From: an uncultured Clostridium sp.
GTDB lineage: Bacteria; Bacillota; Clostridia; Lachnospirales; Lachnospiraceae
DNA length: 64,000 nt
Direction of reading: 5' to 3'
NCBI GenBank assembly: GCA_946553025.1
Contig: CAMNRM010000001.1
Coordinates: 1 to 64,000 of the forward strand
The notes under the pieces: model-generated
What the model was told of the DNA's origin: nothing
What the model saw: only the letters and a program-made list of their open reading frames with translations
Databases searched by the model: none
Translations under genes and position numbers: made by a program
Part shown: piece by piece, positions 26,422 through 34,098 of the stretch
How positions within the stretch are numbered: position 1 is the first letter of the stretch
How the letters are laid out: every line of letters starts with the position of its first letter

Positions 26422-27918
26422 CTACTTTTCAACCGCCTGGTAATCCGTCACTTCATAGGAGGTGTCATTAATTTTTACACTTCCCTTCTGCGTAACCTTT
26501 CCGGATTTAGCGACAATTACCTGGCTGCCTGCCGGAATCACTGGTTTTGCATCCTCTTTAATTTCCCCGTTTCTGTTCCAGTCCGACTGCTCATAGATAT
26601 CATCCTCCAGAGTAATCACCGCTTTATCTGTATCTGAATCTGCATGAAGCATGGCACCGTCCGGCCCGTAAATATTGCCCTTAATCAAAGTATTCGTGTA
26701 GGCAAATCCGGTTTTGCTCAGATAATAATATTCATTTTCCTCACCCTTTAAGCATATGCGCTTATCAGTCTGAAGCTGTCCCAGAGTGTTCTCGTCCTGG
26801 CTGAGATAATAAATTCCTGCCGGTTTTATCGAAGCATTTTTCCCAATCGGGCCTCCCAGATCTTCAAACCCTTCATCGACAAACTCATTTCCGCTGATAT
26901 CCGCACCGCCCGTACTGATTAACCCGGTAATCATATGTCCGTGGCCGTCGAAAAAGTACGTCTTCCCGTCAATTTTCTTATGTGCCAGTCCGCTGACATC
27001 CCCTGATTGAGAATCTCTTCCGCCTTCATTGTACACCCAGCCGTCGTCCGGATCACAGTAAAACCAGTGCGGATCGCTGTCGTCATTATCCGGATCATGA
27101 GCATAGAGCCAGCCTTTCACCCGCACCCCGGTTTCCTCATCATAATAACGGTTTACTCCGGTATCCCCCGTACTTGCGGTAACTCCCGGCTGCCATCCGG
27201 TCAGCATTACGCCGTTTTCATCAAAGAGAAAATGCTGATTATCCGGGTTTTCTTCACTGTTCTTTTTCAGCTTTCCGTCATAGCCAAAGTAATAAAATTC
27301 ATAGGAATCATAGTCTTTTTCCGAGGTATCAAAAAACTCGTCATCCACCTCTAAAAGCTGCCACTGCATCCGCGCATAGCCCTGATCTTCATCACCCAGA
27401 TAATAGGTATTGGTTTCATCTTCCTTGTTCCATTTGGTAATATCCTGCCAGCCGGAGAGCATGTGACCGTCACTGTCAAAGAAATAGACGCGGTCAGCAT
27501 TGCCTTCTTTAAGCTTTAATGCCTTGCCCTCTTTATTGTATGCCCTGCCGTTCTGGTCAAAATAGTACCACAGGGTATCCACTTCCTCGTCGCAGATATC
27601 GTCGTTCGGCTCCGAAGCCCACTGATTCTTTACACGGACACCGTTTTCATCGACATAATAAGTGTAGTCGCCGTCCTTAATCACTTTGCTGACCGCCATG
27701 TAGCCGTCCTCATCCAGATAGTAATGGGCACCGTCCGCTCCCTTAATCCAGGTTTCCGTTTCCCTGGTGCCGTCGCGGTTAATATAAATCCAGCGTTCAC
27801 CTTCCTGCTGCCAGCCGCGCTGAACATTTTCATCATCCGCCAGAACCGGCAGTGCACAGGAAGCCGCCAGCACAAGAAACATTCCGGCAGTCGTCAGGCG
27901 CTGTGTATTCTTTTTCAT
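26422..27918 (-). CDS. Secreted protein with cell-wall/choline-binding-type repeats
   Basis: Protein of 498 residues with a signal peptide (cleavage near ALPVLA-DD, residue 27) and about ten aromatic-rich repeats of the CW/glucan-binding kind (for example GWQQEGERWIYINRDGTRE, HYYLDEDGYM, YYVDENGVRV). These repeats bind choline or glucan in other Firmicutes. It ends with a small SH3-like stretch (PVIPAGSQVIVAKSGKV) at a TAG beyond which the frame continues. It follows the giant GH5 gene on the same strand with a hairpin between, suggesting co-transcription and a role at the cell surface. The ligand is not known. Confidence 0.82.
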   Translation of the reverse strand: MKKNTQRLTTAGMFLVLAASCALPVLADDENVQRGWQQEGERWIYINRDGTRETETWIKGADGAHYYLDEDGYMAVSKVIKDGDYTYYVDENGVRVKNQWASEPNDDICDEEVDTLWYYFDQNGRAYNKEGKALKLKEGNADRVYFFDSDGHMLSGWQDITKWNKEDETNTYYLGDEDQGYARMQWQLLEVDDEFFDTSEKDYDSYEFYYFGYDGKLKKNSEENPDNQHFLFDENGVMLTGWQPGVTASTGDTGVNRYYDEETGVRVKGWLYAHDPDNDDSDPHWFYCDPDDGWVYNEGGRDSQSGDVSGLAHKKIDGKTYFFDGHGHMITGLISTGGADISGNEFVDEGFEDLGGPIGKNASIKPAGIYYLSQDENTLGQLQTDKRICLKGEENEYYYLSKTGFAYTNTLIKGNIYGPDGAMLHADSDTDKAVITLEDDIYEQSDWNRNGEIKEDAKPVIPAGSQVIVAKSGKVTQKGSVKINDTSYEVTDYQAVEK

Positions 27919-27966
27919 CTGCTAAATCCCCTTTCCACGTTGTTTTTCCTGAGATTCTTTCAAAGA

Positions 27967-28004
27967 CTGCGGCGGTTTGGATGTGTGTGTGAACACCGCC
28001 GCAG
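27967..28004 (-). terminator. Strong hairpin between GH5 and repeat-protein genes
   Basis: CTGCGGCGG and CCGCCGCAG are exact 9-bp arms around a 20-nt loop. There is no long T run, so it may be a stabilising or partly terminating hairpin. Confidence 0.5.
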
Positions 28005-28026
28005 ATGAACTCCCTTCCTTATTTTC

Positions 28027-31000
28027 TTACTTACGATCCTCTTCTTCATCCCCTGCTTTCTGCTCATCTTTATCCGCCGCCTGAGCATCATCTGCTTTTG
28101 AGGAATCATCCTTTACTTCAGCCTGTATTTTATCGGTTTTGGTTTCCTGGCTGTCGCTTTTGTCTGCATCTTCGGTCTGACGCTTATCATCGTCGCTGTC
28201 CTGCTTCTCACGGTCAGCATCTGCACGGTCGTCGCTGTCCTGTGTTTCACGTTCAGAATGGTCAGCATCTTCCTCTTCGTCCTTATCCTCATCCTTTACA
28301 GCAGTTTCAGAATCCTTGGAAGAAGCTTTATCCTCCTCTTTGTCCTTTACTTCATCATTCTCTGCCGGAGCTTTGCTGTCATTCTCATCTTTGGATGTTT
28401 CCTGTACATCAGAAGATGGTTTTTTGGTTTCATCCTCTGCCTTATTCACGTCATTCTTATCTGTGTTATCTGCAGATTCTTTCTCGTCTTCAGCAGGAGC
28501 TTTAACCTCATCTTCGGTTTCCTTTGATTCTTCAGCAGGTTTTTTAACCTCGTCTTTGGTTTCTTCTGATTCTTCAACAGGTTTCTTAACCTCATCTTTA
28601 GTTTCTTCTTCCGGTTTCTGTGCTTCTTCTACAGGCTTTTGCACCTTTTCTATAGCTGGCTTAGCTTTCTTTGACGGTTTGGTTTCTTCGTCAGAAGTCT
28701 GTACTTCCTCTTCTGTATCTTCTTCGTTTTCAGCATTCCAATATAAGAAAGTAACATTCTTTACCCTCTGTCCCTTGAACTGAATGCTTTCTACATCTGC
28801 ATCTCCGTCAAAGAAATAATATACCATCTTATTTTCTGGCTTTACTTTAACCTGAGTATCGCTATCTTCGTCAAAGATTATCGATACTTCCTTGCTGTCC
28901 GAAGCTACCTCTGCACGGATTCCCATAAGTTCTGCATCCATATCCTCTGGAAGGTAATAAATACCATTTTCATCAGCAATGGCTTCAAGTTCGATGAGTT
29001 CTTCATTGTCAGCTAATGTTCTTCCCGGCATACGATAAAGCATGTTGTTGGCGATGGTTTTCATGAGGGAGGTGGTTGCGGGTTCATCGTTAGTATAAAT
29101 GAAAATTACACTGTTAATCGTTATTTCTTCCCCATCGCCGTCAAGTGTTAATCTTTCAAATTCAACTCCATCAGCAAATGTGTGCGTAGTATCCTCATTC
29201 TCCACATAATTTATCCAGCCTTCACTTCCTGATGCCCAGTCATTATAGTTTAATGTTAATGCAAGTTTTACATGCCCTGAACCCCCAGTAATATTAAACC
29301 GGATTGCTTTTGGTGTTCCTTTTCCTTCTGGAACATAATATTTTCCATCTTCTGCTGCTTCAACTTCAATTTCACTATCTGTTGATTCTGAATCTGAATA
29401 AATAAAAACAACATTATTAATTGTTATTTCTTCTCCATCACCATCAAGTGTTAATCTTTCAAACTCAACTCCATCAGCAAATGTATGGGTAGTATCTTCA
29501 TTTTCTGTATAGTTAATCCAGCCTTCGCTTCCTGACGCCCAATCATTATAATTTAAAGTTAATGCAAGTTTTACATGTCCTGAACCTCCAGTAATATTAA
29601 ACCGGATTGCTTTAGGCGTTCCTTTACCTTCTGGAACATAATACTTTCCATCTTCTGCTGCTTCTACCTGGATTTCGCCATCTTTTAATACTGGTTCCTC
29701 TGGCTGCGGTTCATCGGGTTCTTCCGGCTGTGGCTTATCCGGCTCTTCTGGTTTCGGCTGTTCCGGTGTCGGATCTTCTGCGTCATTGTCCCCATAAATA
29801 AAGATGACATAGGTTATCTCTGCGTTTTCATTTCCATCATATAAAGCAAAGGACACATATTCAACGTTTTGATCTTTTCCAAAGGTTAAATCCTTATCCG
29901 GACTTTCTGATGCCCAATACCCGCCATTTACACTGATATTGGCTCCCCATAAGTTCGTACCAGTAAACCGCATTCCCGTAGGATTACCCTTGCCTTCCGG
30001 AACATAATAATTTCCGTCGTCTTTCTTTACTGCCAGGGCTTCGTTTTCCTTTAATTCCGGCCCTTCCGGCTGTGGCTTATCTGGTTCTTCCGGCGTCGGC
30101 TCCTCCGCCTCATCCGAATAAACAAAAATCATATAATCCACAAATTTATTCTCCAGTTCCAGTTCCGTAAATAACGGCCTGGTTTCAAATTTATAGATTT
30201 TTTCTTCTCCGTCATGGAAGTCAATCCACGTTCCCCACGGGTCGGCATTCATCATCAGCATTGCGCCGTAGGCATTTCCGCCGCCGGAGGTCTTAAATCG
30301 GATGGCTGCCAGCCGCTTTCCTTCGGGCACATGGTATTTTCCGTCTTCGCCCTCGGTCATTAATTCTTCATTTTCGGCAAGTGTCGGCGCTTTTTCGGCC
30401 TTTCGCACACCGACTACGCTGGTAATCCGGAAGGAGGATTTAATGGTCCACAGGGATAACATTACGGTACTCTGTGCACTTCCTGCGCACCAGATATATT
30501 CTCCGTTTTCATCGGATCTTACATCCCACTTTTCGTTCGTGTAGTCCCAGTCGCCGTTGACTACAAGAGCGCCGCCAAGGTCTTCTTCTTTTACATCATT
30601 TCCATCGTATTCAAAATAAACTTTAACGCCGTCCTCGGCTTTATCGGTTTCTTCAATCGGTCTGGGATTAGCTTTGGTAGAGGAAAGTTCTACCCGTCCA
30701 ATGGAAACCAGCTCTGCTAAAATATCCATTGCCGGAAGCTGCTTTAATACAAAGTTGCTGAAGGATACCGGCGGGAATGCTGCTCTTGCTCTCTGCGCTG
30801 CTGCGGTATTCTTTGTTGTAAATGCAAAGTAAATGGTATCATCCTTCGGTGTTCCAACTAAGGTTACGCTGCTTCCTTCCAGGCTTCCTGTCACCTTCGC
30901 GCCATTGACATCCTCAAAATATACGCTGTACTCGTCGCCCTCCTGCGGATCGGCTACGGGGTAAACGGTCAGCTTAATCCGGCAGTCCTCCCCAAGTTCC

Positions 31001-33231
31001 ACATCGGATACCCGTGCAAGTTCAACCAGGGAGAATGGATAGGTCATTGTAACCGTAGGATTGCCCTTGTCATCGGTATCTTCACTTATCTCCGGTTCTC
31101 CAAAACTATCATTATTATTAATATCTTCAACGGCAAATCCCGGAACTTTTTCAAGGATTTCGCAGGAAACCTTATACATAAAGTACTTGTTATTTCCCAG
31201 ATACCAGAGATTTAATGTTACTTCCCCGTCCGGCGGCACACAGTCCCAGACCAGGGTGTTTTTATTTCTTATTCCGTCGTCATCGGAACTGGTATAGCCG
31301 TTCTCGGTCGTTACCAGAGCGATACTTGGACTTCCTTCATCGGACAGATAGCTGACATTGACACGCACCTTATCGCCCACCGCATAGTCCGGACAAAAGT
31401 CCTTAATCTTAATCTTGTAGGCTCCGGTTTCGGTATCTTCCTCCGAGGTTTTGCTGTTTCTTCCCTGCTTTAATACGCCTTCTTTGACAACTTCTTTGCC
31501 CTCGTGCAGGGAATGATAGAGATTGGTTCTCTCATTATTCGTTTCATCGCCCACGGGTTCCGTGCTGTTATTCGGATAACGGCTGCTTCCTTTTCCGCCG
31601 CCACCGCCGCCGGAACCTCCGGAAGCCTTGGTTGTGGTCAGCCTCGGTGCATGTACCTGCTCGTCTTCTCCGTACAGCAGGGTAATTTTATTTCCCTTAA
31701 TCGACAGTTCTTCCCTGCGGCTTCCGCCCTTGGATTCATCCGTCCAGAAAATCAGGACAGCAAGCTGATCGTGAAGCCTTGCCTTTTCTTCTGCGCTGAA
31801 CATGTAGACAATTTCGTCAAATACACTGTTAAAACTCCACTGCGGCATATTGTCCCAGCCGTCCAGGTAGAGTCCTCCGCCGCCGTAGCTGTCCCAGTCG
31901 CTTGCGCAGTCCAGTTCAAACGCCACGCCGACCACCTTTTCCGGTTCAAATGCAGACTCTAACGAAGTCCAGCCGCCCGGTGTGATCGGAACGTCCACTC
32001 TCTGGTATTCCGGGAAATCAAATACTTTTTTCTGAATCTGACCAAACGCCTTTTTCTGTGCCAGTGCCTGATAGTTTGCCTTAACCACCGGGTCATAAAA
32101 CTCACCGGTAATACGCTCAATCGTTTTCATATCCCCCGCATTGCTGGTATCCCAAAGCACAGGGCACATCCCATACTGCATAATGATTTCCGGCACGGTT
32201 TTCAGATAAGCACGGATACTTTCCTTTTCCTTATTATCCTCGGTCAGCACGCCGTACTCGCCGATAATTACCGGAGTCCCTTTAGAAAGGAAATGCTCGG
32301 CTAAGATATCCAAATCGGCTTCTACATTCTGAATATCCTCCTCGCTTCCCCAGGTCGTCACCGGAACCGCCCAGTCCACGTCATGCTCAGCCACGCAGAA
32401 CGGCGAGGGGCTGTAATAGTGAATCGACAAAATACAGTGATTTGCCGGATCGTTTGGCATCTGGTAGCGCCGATCACAGGTCTTTTTAATATCCGTATTA
32501 TACCCGGGAATCAAAAGATGACGCACGGCATTATTGCCCCCTGTTGCACGGACGGAATCCACAAAAAGCTGATTCATGGCATTTAAAATTTCATACTGCC
32601 GGCTCATGGTCGGTGCAGCGGGAAACTCCACTTCATTCATACCTTCAAAAATCAGGTGATCGCCGTAGTTCATAAAATGACTGCTGATCTGCGTCCATAC
32701 CGCCGCATATTTGGCAGACGTCCCGTCCCAGTCCGTCGCTGCATTCCGAATCCAGGATGTATCTGCTGCGCCGCTGTCATGATGGACGTTTAAAATCACA
32801 TAGAGATCCTCATCCATACACCAGTCCACCACGGTCTGCACAGCCTGAAGATAGCCCGGGTTAATCTGATTATTCGCGTCAATCCAGTGCGCCCAGCTTA
32901 CCGGCAGACGAACGGTCTTAAATCCGCCTTCCTTGATCTTCTGGATAAATAACTGCGATACAAGATCATTTCCCCACGCCTTCTGGTACTGCCAGGGGTC
33001 GGTTTCCGTGATAAAGGAACCGATGCTGTCAAAGGTATTTCCGATATTATACCCCAGTCCCATATCCTCCACCAACTGCTGCGAGGTCATATCCCGCACC
33101 ACGCCGTTTTTCCCGTATCCTTCGGCTCTGGCGGTAAAGGCCATACCGGAAAGACAGGATGTTGCGGTTACGGTTACTGCAAGTAATTTTGCTGCCGCTC
33201 GGATAACACGGCTTTTCCATGTTCTTCTCAT
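28027..33231 (-). CDS. Giant secreted multimodular GH5 endoglucanase
   Basis: Protein of 1734 residues. A signal peptide (to about residue 36, AFTARA) is followed by a GH5 domain of the GH5_4 look (GYNIGNTFDS, acid/base Glu200 in GMNEVEF, nucleophile Glu325 in GEYGVL) that would cut beta-1,4-glucan or xyloglucan outside the cell. A CBM-like region (about 390-540) and a Gly-rich linker near 543-556 come next. Further beta-rich regions follow, then five copies of a roughly 95-residue module with the signature DGKYYVPEGKG, joined by PEEPDKPQPE linkers. A Lys/Glu/Asp-rich disordered tail of about 220 residues ends the protein. No sortase motif, dockerin or SLH domain is visible, so attachment is unclear. 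The start follows GGGAGG. Confidence 0.88.
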   Translation of the reverse strand: MRRTWKSRVIRAAAKLLAVTVTATSCLSGMAFTARAEGYGKNGVVRDMTSQQLVEDMGLGYNIGNTFDSIGSFITETDPWQYQKAWGNDLVSQLFIQKIKEGGFKTVRLPVSWAHWIDANNQINPGYLQAVQTVVDWCMDEDLYVILNVHHDSGAADTSWIRNAATDWDGTSAKYAAVWTQISSHFMNYGDHLIFEGMNEVEFPAAPTMSRQYEILNAMNQLFVDSVRATGGNNAVRHLLIPGYNTDIKKTCDRRYQMPNDPANHCILSIHYYSPSPFCVAEHDVDWAVPVTTWGSEEDIQNVEADLDILAEHFLSKGTPVIIGEYGVLTEDNKEKESIRAYLKTVPEIIMQYGMCPVLWDTSNAGDMKTIERITGEFYDPVVKANYQALAQKKAFGQIQKKVFDFPEYQRVDVPITPGGWTSLESAFEPEKVVGVAFELDCASDWDSYGGGGLYLDGWDNMPQWSFNSVFDEIVYMFSAEEKARLHDQLAVLIFWTDESKGGSRREELSIKGNKITLLYGEDEQVHAPRLTTTKASGGSGGGGGGKGSSRYPNNSTEPVGDETNNERTNLYHSLHEGKEVVKEGVLKQGRNSKTSEEDTETGAYKIKIKDFCPDYAVGDKVRVNVSYLSDEGSPSIALVTTENGYTSSDDDGIRNKNTLVWDCVPPDGEVTLNLWYLGNNKYFMYKVSCEILEKVPGFAVEDINNNDSFGEPEISEDTDDKGNPTVTMTYPFSLVELARVSDVELGEDCRIKLTVYPVADPQEGDEYSVYFEDVNGAKVTGSLEGSSVTLVGTPKDDTIYFAFTTKNTAAAQRARAAFPPVSFSNFVLKQLPAMDILAELVSIGRVELSSTKANPRPIEETDKAEDGVKVYFEYDGNDVKEEDLGGALVVNGDWDYTNEKWDVRSDENGEYIWCAGSAQSTVMLSLWTIKSSFRITSVVGVRKAEKAPTLAENEELMTEGEDGKYHVPEGKRLAAIRFKTSGGGNAYGAMLMMNADPWGTWIDFHDGEEKIYKFETRPLFTELELENKFVDYMIFVYSDEAEEPTPEEPDKPQPEGPELKENEALAVKKDDGNYYVPEGKGNPTGMRFTGTNLWGANISVNGGYWASESPDKDLTFGKDQNVEYVSFALYDGNENAEITYVIFIYGDNDAEDPTPEQPKPEEPDKPQPEEPDEPQPEEPVLKDGEIQVEAAEDGKYYVPEGKGTPKAIRFNITGGSGHVKLALTLNYNDWASGSEGWINYTENEDTTHTFADGVEFERLTLDGDGEEITINNVVFIYSDSESTDSEIEVEAAEDGKYYVPEGKGTPKAIRFNITGGSGHVKLALTLNYNDWASGSEGWINYVENEDTTHTFADGVEFERLTLDGDGEEITINSVIFIYTNDEPATTSLMKTIANNMLYRMPGRTLADNEELIELEAIADENGIYYLPEDMDAELMGIRAEVASDSKEVSIIFDEDSDTQVKVKPENKMVYYFFDGDADVESIQFKGQRVKNVTFLYWNAENEEDTEEEVQTSDEETKPSKKAKPAIEKVQKPVEEAQKPEEETKDEVKKPVEESEETKDEVKKPAEESKETEDEVKAPAEDEKESADNTDKNDVNKAEDETKKPSSDVQETSKDENDSKAPAENDEVKDKEEDKASSKDSETAVKDEDKDEEEDADHSERETQDSDDRADADREKQDSDDDKRQTEDADKSDSQETKTDKIQAEVKDDSSKADDAQAADKDEQKAGDEEEDRK
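29082..29673 (-). repeat. Two near-identical 303-bp modules in GH5 gene
   Basis: Residues about 1187-1287 and 1288-1383 are tandem copies of the VPEGKG module with only a handful of amino-acid differences. The DNA copies differ at many third codon positions. Three more diverged copies lie near residues 960, 1070 and 1410. Confidence 0.85.
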
Positions 33232-33258
33232 CGCTACCTCCCTATTTGTGATATTTTT

Positions 33259-33284
33259 GTTACTGTGAACGTGTGAACAGCAAC
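33259..33284. repeat. Dispersed palindrome, copy B
   Basis: GTTACTGT and ACAGCAAC arms around GAACGTGTGA, i.e. the reverse orientation of copy A. It lies just upstream of the GH5 ribosome-binding site. Confidence 0.75.
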
Positions 33285-33412
33285 ATATTTTTCCGTAATA
33301 TCATTCTACCATCGGTTCCACGGTTCTTAATACCCAAAAAATCAGAGGAGAAAGTCTTGATTTTTAGAGATTTGCTAAAAGAAATCTATCTTTATCCTCA
33401 AGCGCAGAAAAA

Positions 33413-33455
33413 GGGATGCTGCAAAAGTGATTATTCACCACTTTTGCAGCATCCC
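33413..33455. terminator. Perfect 17-bp hairpin downstream of yafQ
   Basis: GGGATGCTGCAAAAGTG and its exact reverse complement flank a 9-nt loop, starting 7 bp after the yafQ stop. The arms are unusually long and exact. There is no T run, so it may be a terminator or a small mobile palindromic unit. Confidence 0.6.
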
Positions 33456-33461
33456 CCAAAA

Positions 33462-33746
33462 TCATTTTCCAAATAAGTCGCTGTGTGTTCCTGTTCTCAC
33501 CAACGTCAATACAAGCAAACCATTTTCAATCCGATACACCAATAACCAGTCCGGCTGAATATGGCACTCGCGATGCCCTGTCCAATTCCCGTACAATGCA
33601 TGGTCTTTATTTTTCTCTGGAAGCTGTTCGCCGGCTGCCAGTTTGCGGATGATGTCATCAAGAATTTCTATGTCCAGATGGCGTTTTATTGCCATTTTAT
33701 AATCTTTCTTGAATTGACCCGTCCATACAATGTCCAAATGCTTCAT
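33462..33746 (-). CDS. yafQ: YafQ-family mRNA interferase toxin
   Basis: RelE/ParE-superfamily toxin of 94 residues. The catalytic pattern of YafQ is present: GNWTGHRECHIQPDW supplies two His, Asp and Trp, and THSDLF is the C-terminal His/Phe region. These toxins cut ribosome-bound mRNA. It overlaps the dinJ stop by 4 nt (ATGA). All key residues look intact, so the pair is probably functional. Confidence 0.92.
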   Translation of the reverse strand: MKHLDIVWTGQFKKDYKMAIKRHLDIEILDDIIRKLAAGEQLPEKNKDHALYGNWTGHRECHIQPDWLLVYRIENGLLVLTLVRTGTHSDLFGK

Positions 33747-34018
33747 TCTTTTAATGCCCGCAGCGCTTCCTCGACATCCGAGTAGCGTTTTACTGATGGG
33801 TCGCGGGCAATGCGCTCTGCTTCCAGCATTGCCGCAAGCGTTTCTTTGTTGGGCTGTTCCACGCGAACATCAAAAGGAAAACCGCCGACACGGAGAGATT
33901 GGCGAAGAAACACATTAATAGCGGTGGTAAGATTAACGCCTAACTCACCATATAAAGCTTCACACTGTTTTTTTATATCGCTGTCCAGGCGGATGCTAAA
34001 ATTCGTTGTATTAGCCAT
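33743..34018 (-). CDS. dinJ: DinJ/RelB-family antitoxin
   Basis: Antitoxin of 91 residues, with an N-terminal ribbon-helix-helix (TNFSIRLDSDIKKQCE) that binds the operator and a C-terminal helix that wraps the toxin. ATG at 34018 follows AAGGAG by 9-10 nt; a TTG at 34027 is the alternative. It is first in the dinJ-yafQ operon, and its promoter lies inside an inverted repeat. Confidence 0.92.
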   Translation of the reverse strand: MANTTNFSIRLDSDIKKQCEALYGELGVNLTTAINVFLRQSLRVGGFPFDVRVEQPNKETLAAMLEAERIARDPSVKRYSDVEEALRALKE

Positions 34019-34038
34019 ATTTTTCAACTCCTTTCACT

Positions 34039-34081
34039 GCTATTGCACTTATATTATATATTATTTGCAATGCAATAGCAA
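34039..34081 (-). promoter_or_regulatory. dinJ-yafQ promoter inside operator palindrome
   Basis: On the minus strand TTGCTA (34076-34081), a 17-nt spacer and TATAAT (34053-34058) form the promoter. GCTATTGCA and TGCAATAGC, 9-bp exact arms at 34039-34047 and 34071-34079, bracket the -10 box, as expected for repression by a ribbon-helix-helix antitoxin. Confidence 0.7.
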
Positions 34082-34098
34082 TAAATTGGAGAGAAATT

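Noticed and set aside
28027-28800. Long frames on the opposite strand of the GH5 tail looked like a serine-rich protein.
   Set aside because: They mirror the Glu/Lys/Asp-rich repeats of the real gene, have no ribosome-binding site and overlap it entirely.
28316-29700. Repeats in the GH5 gene considered as a CRISPR array.
   Set aside because: The units are about 300 bp or short in-frame coding repeats, keep the reading frame and have no spacers or cas genes nearby.
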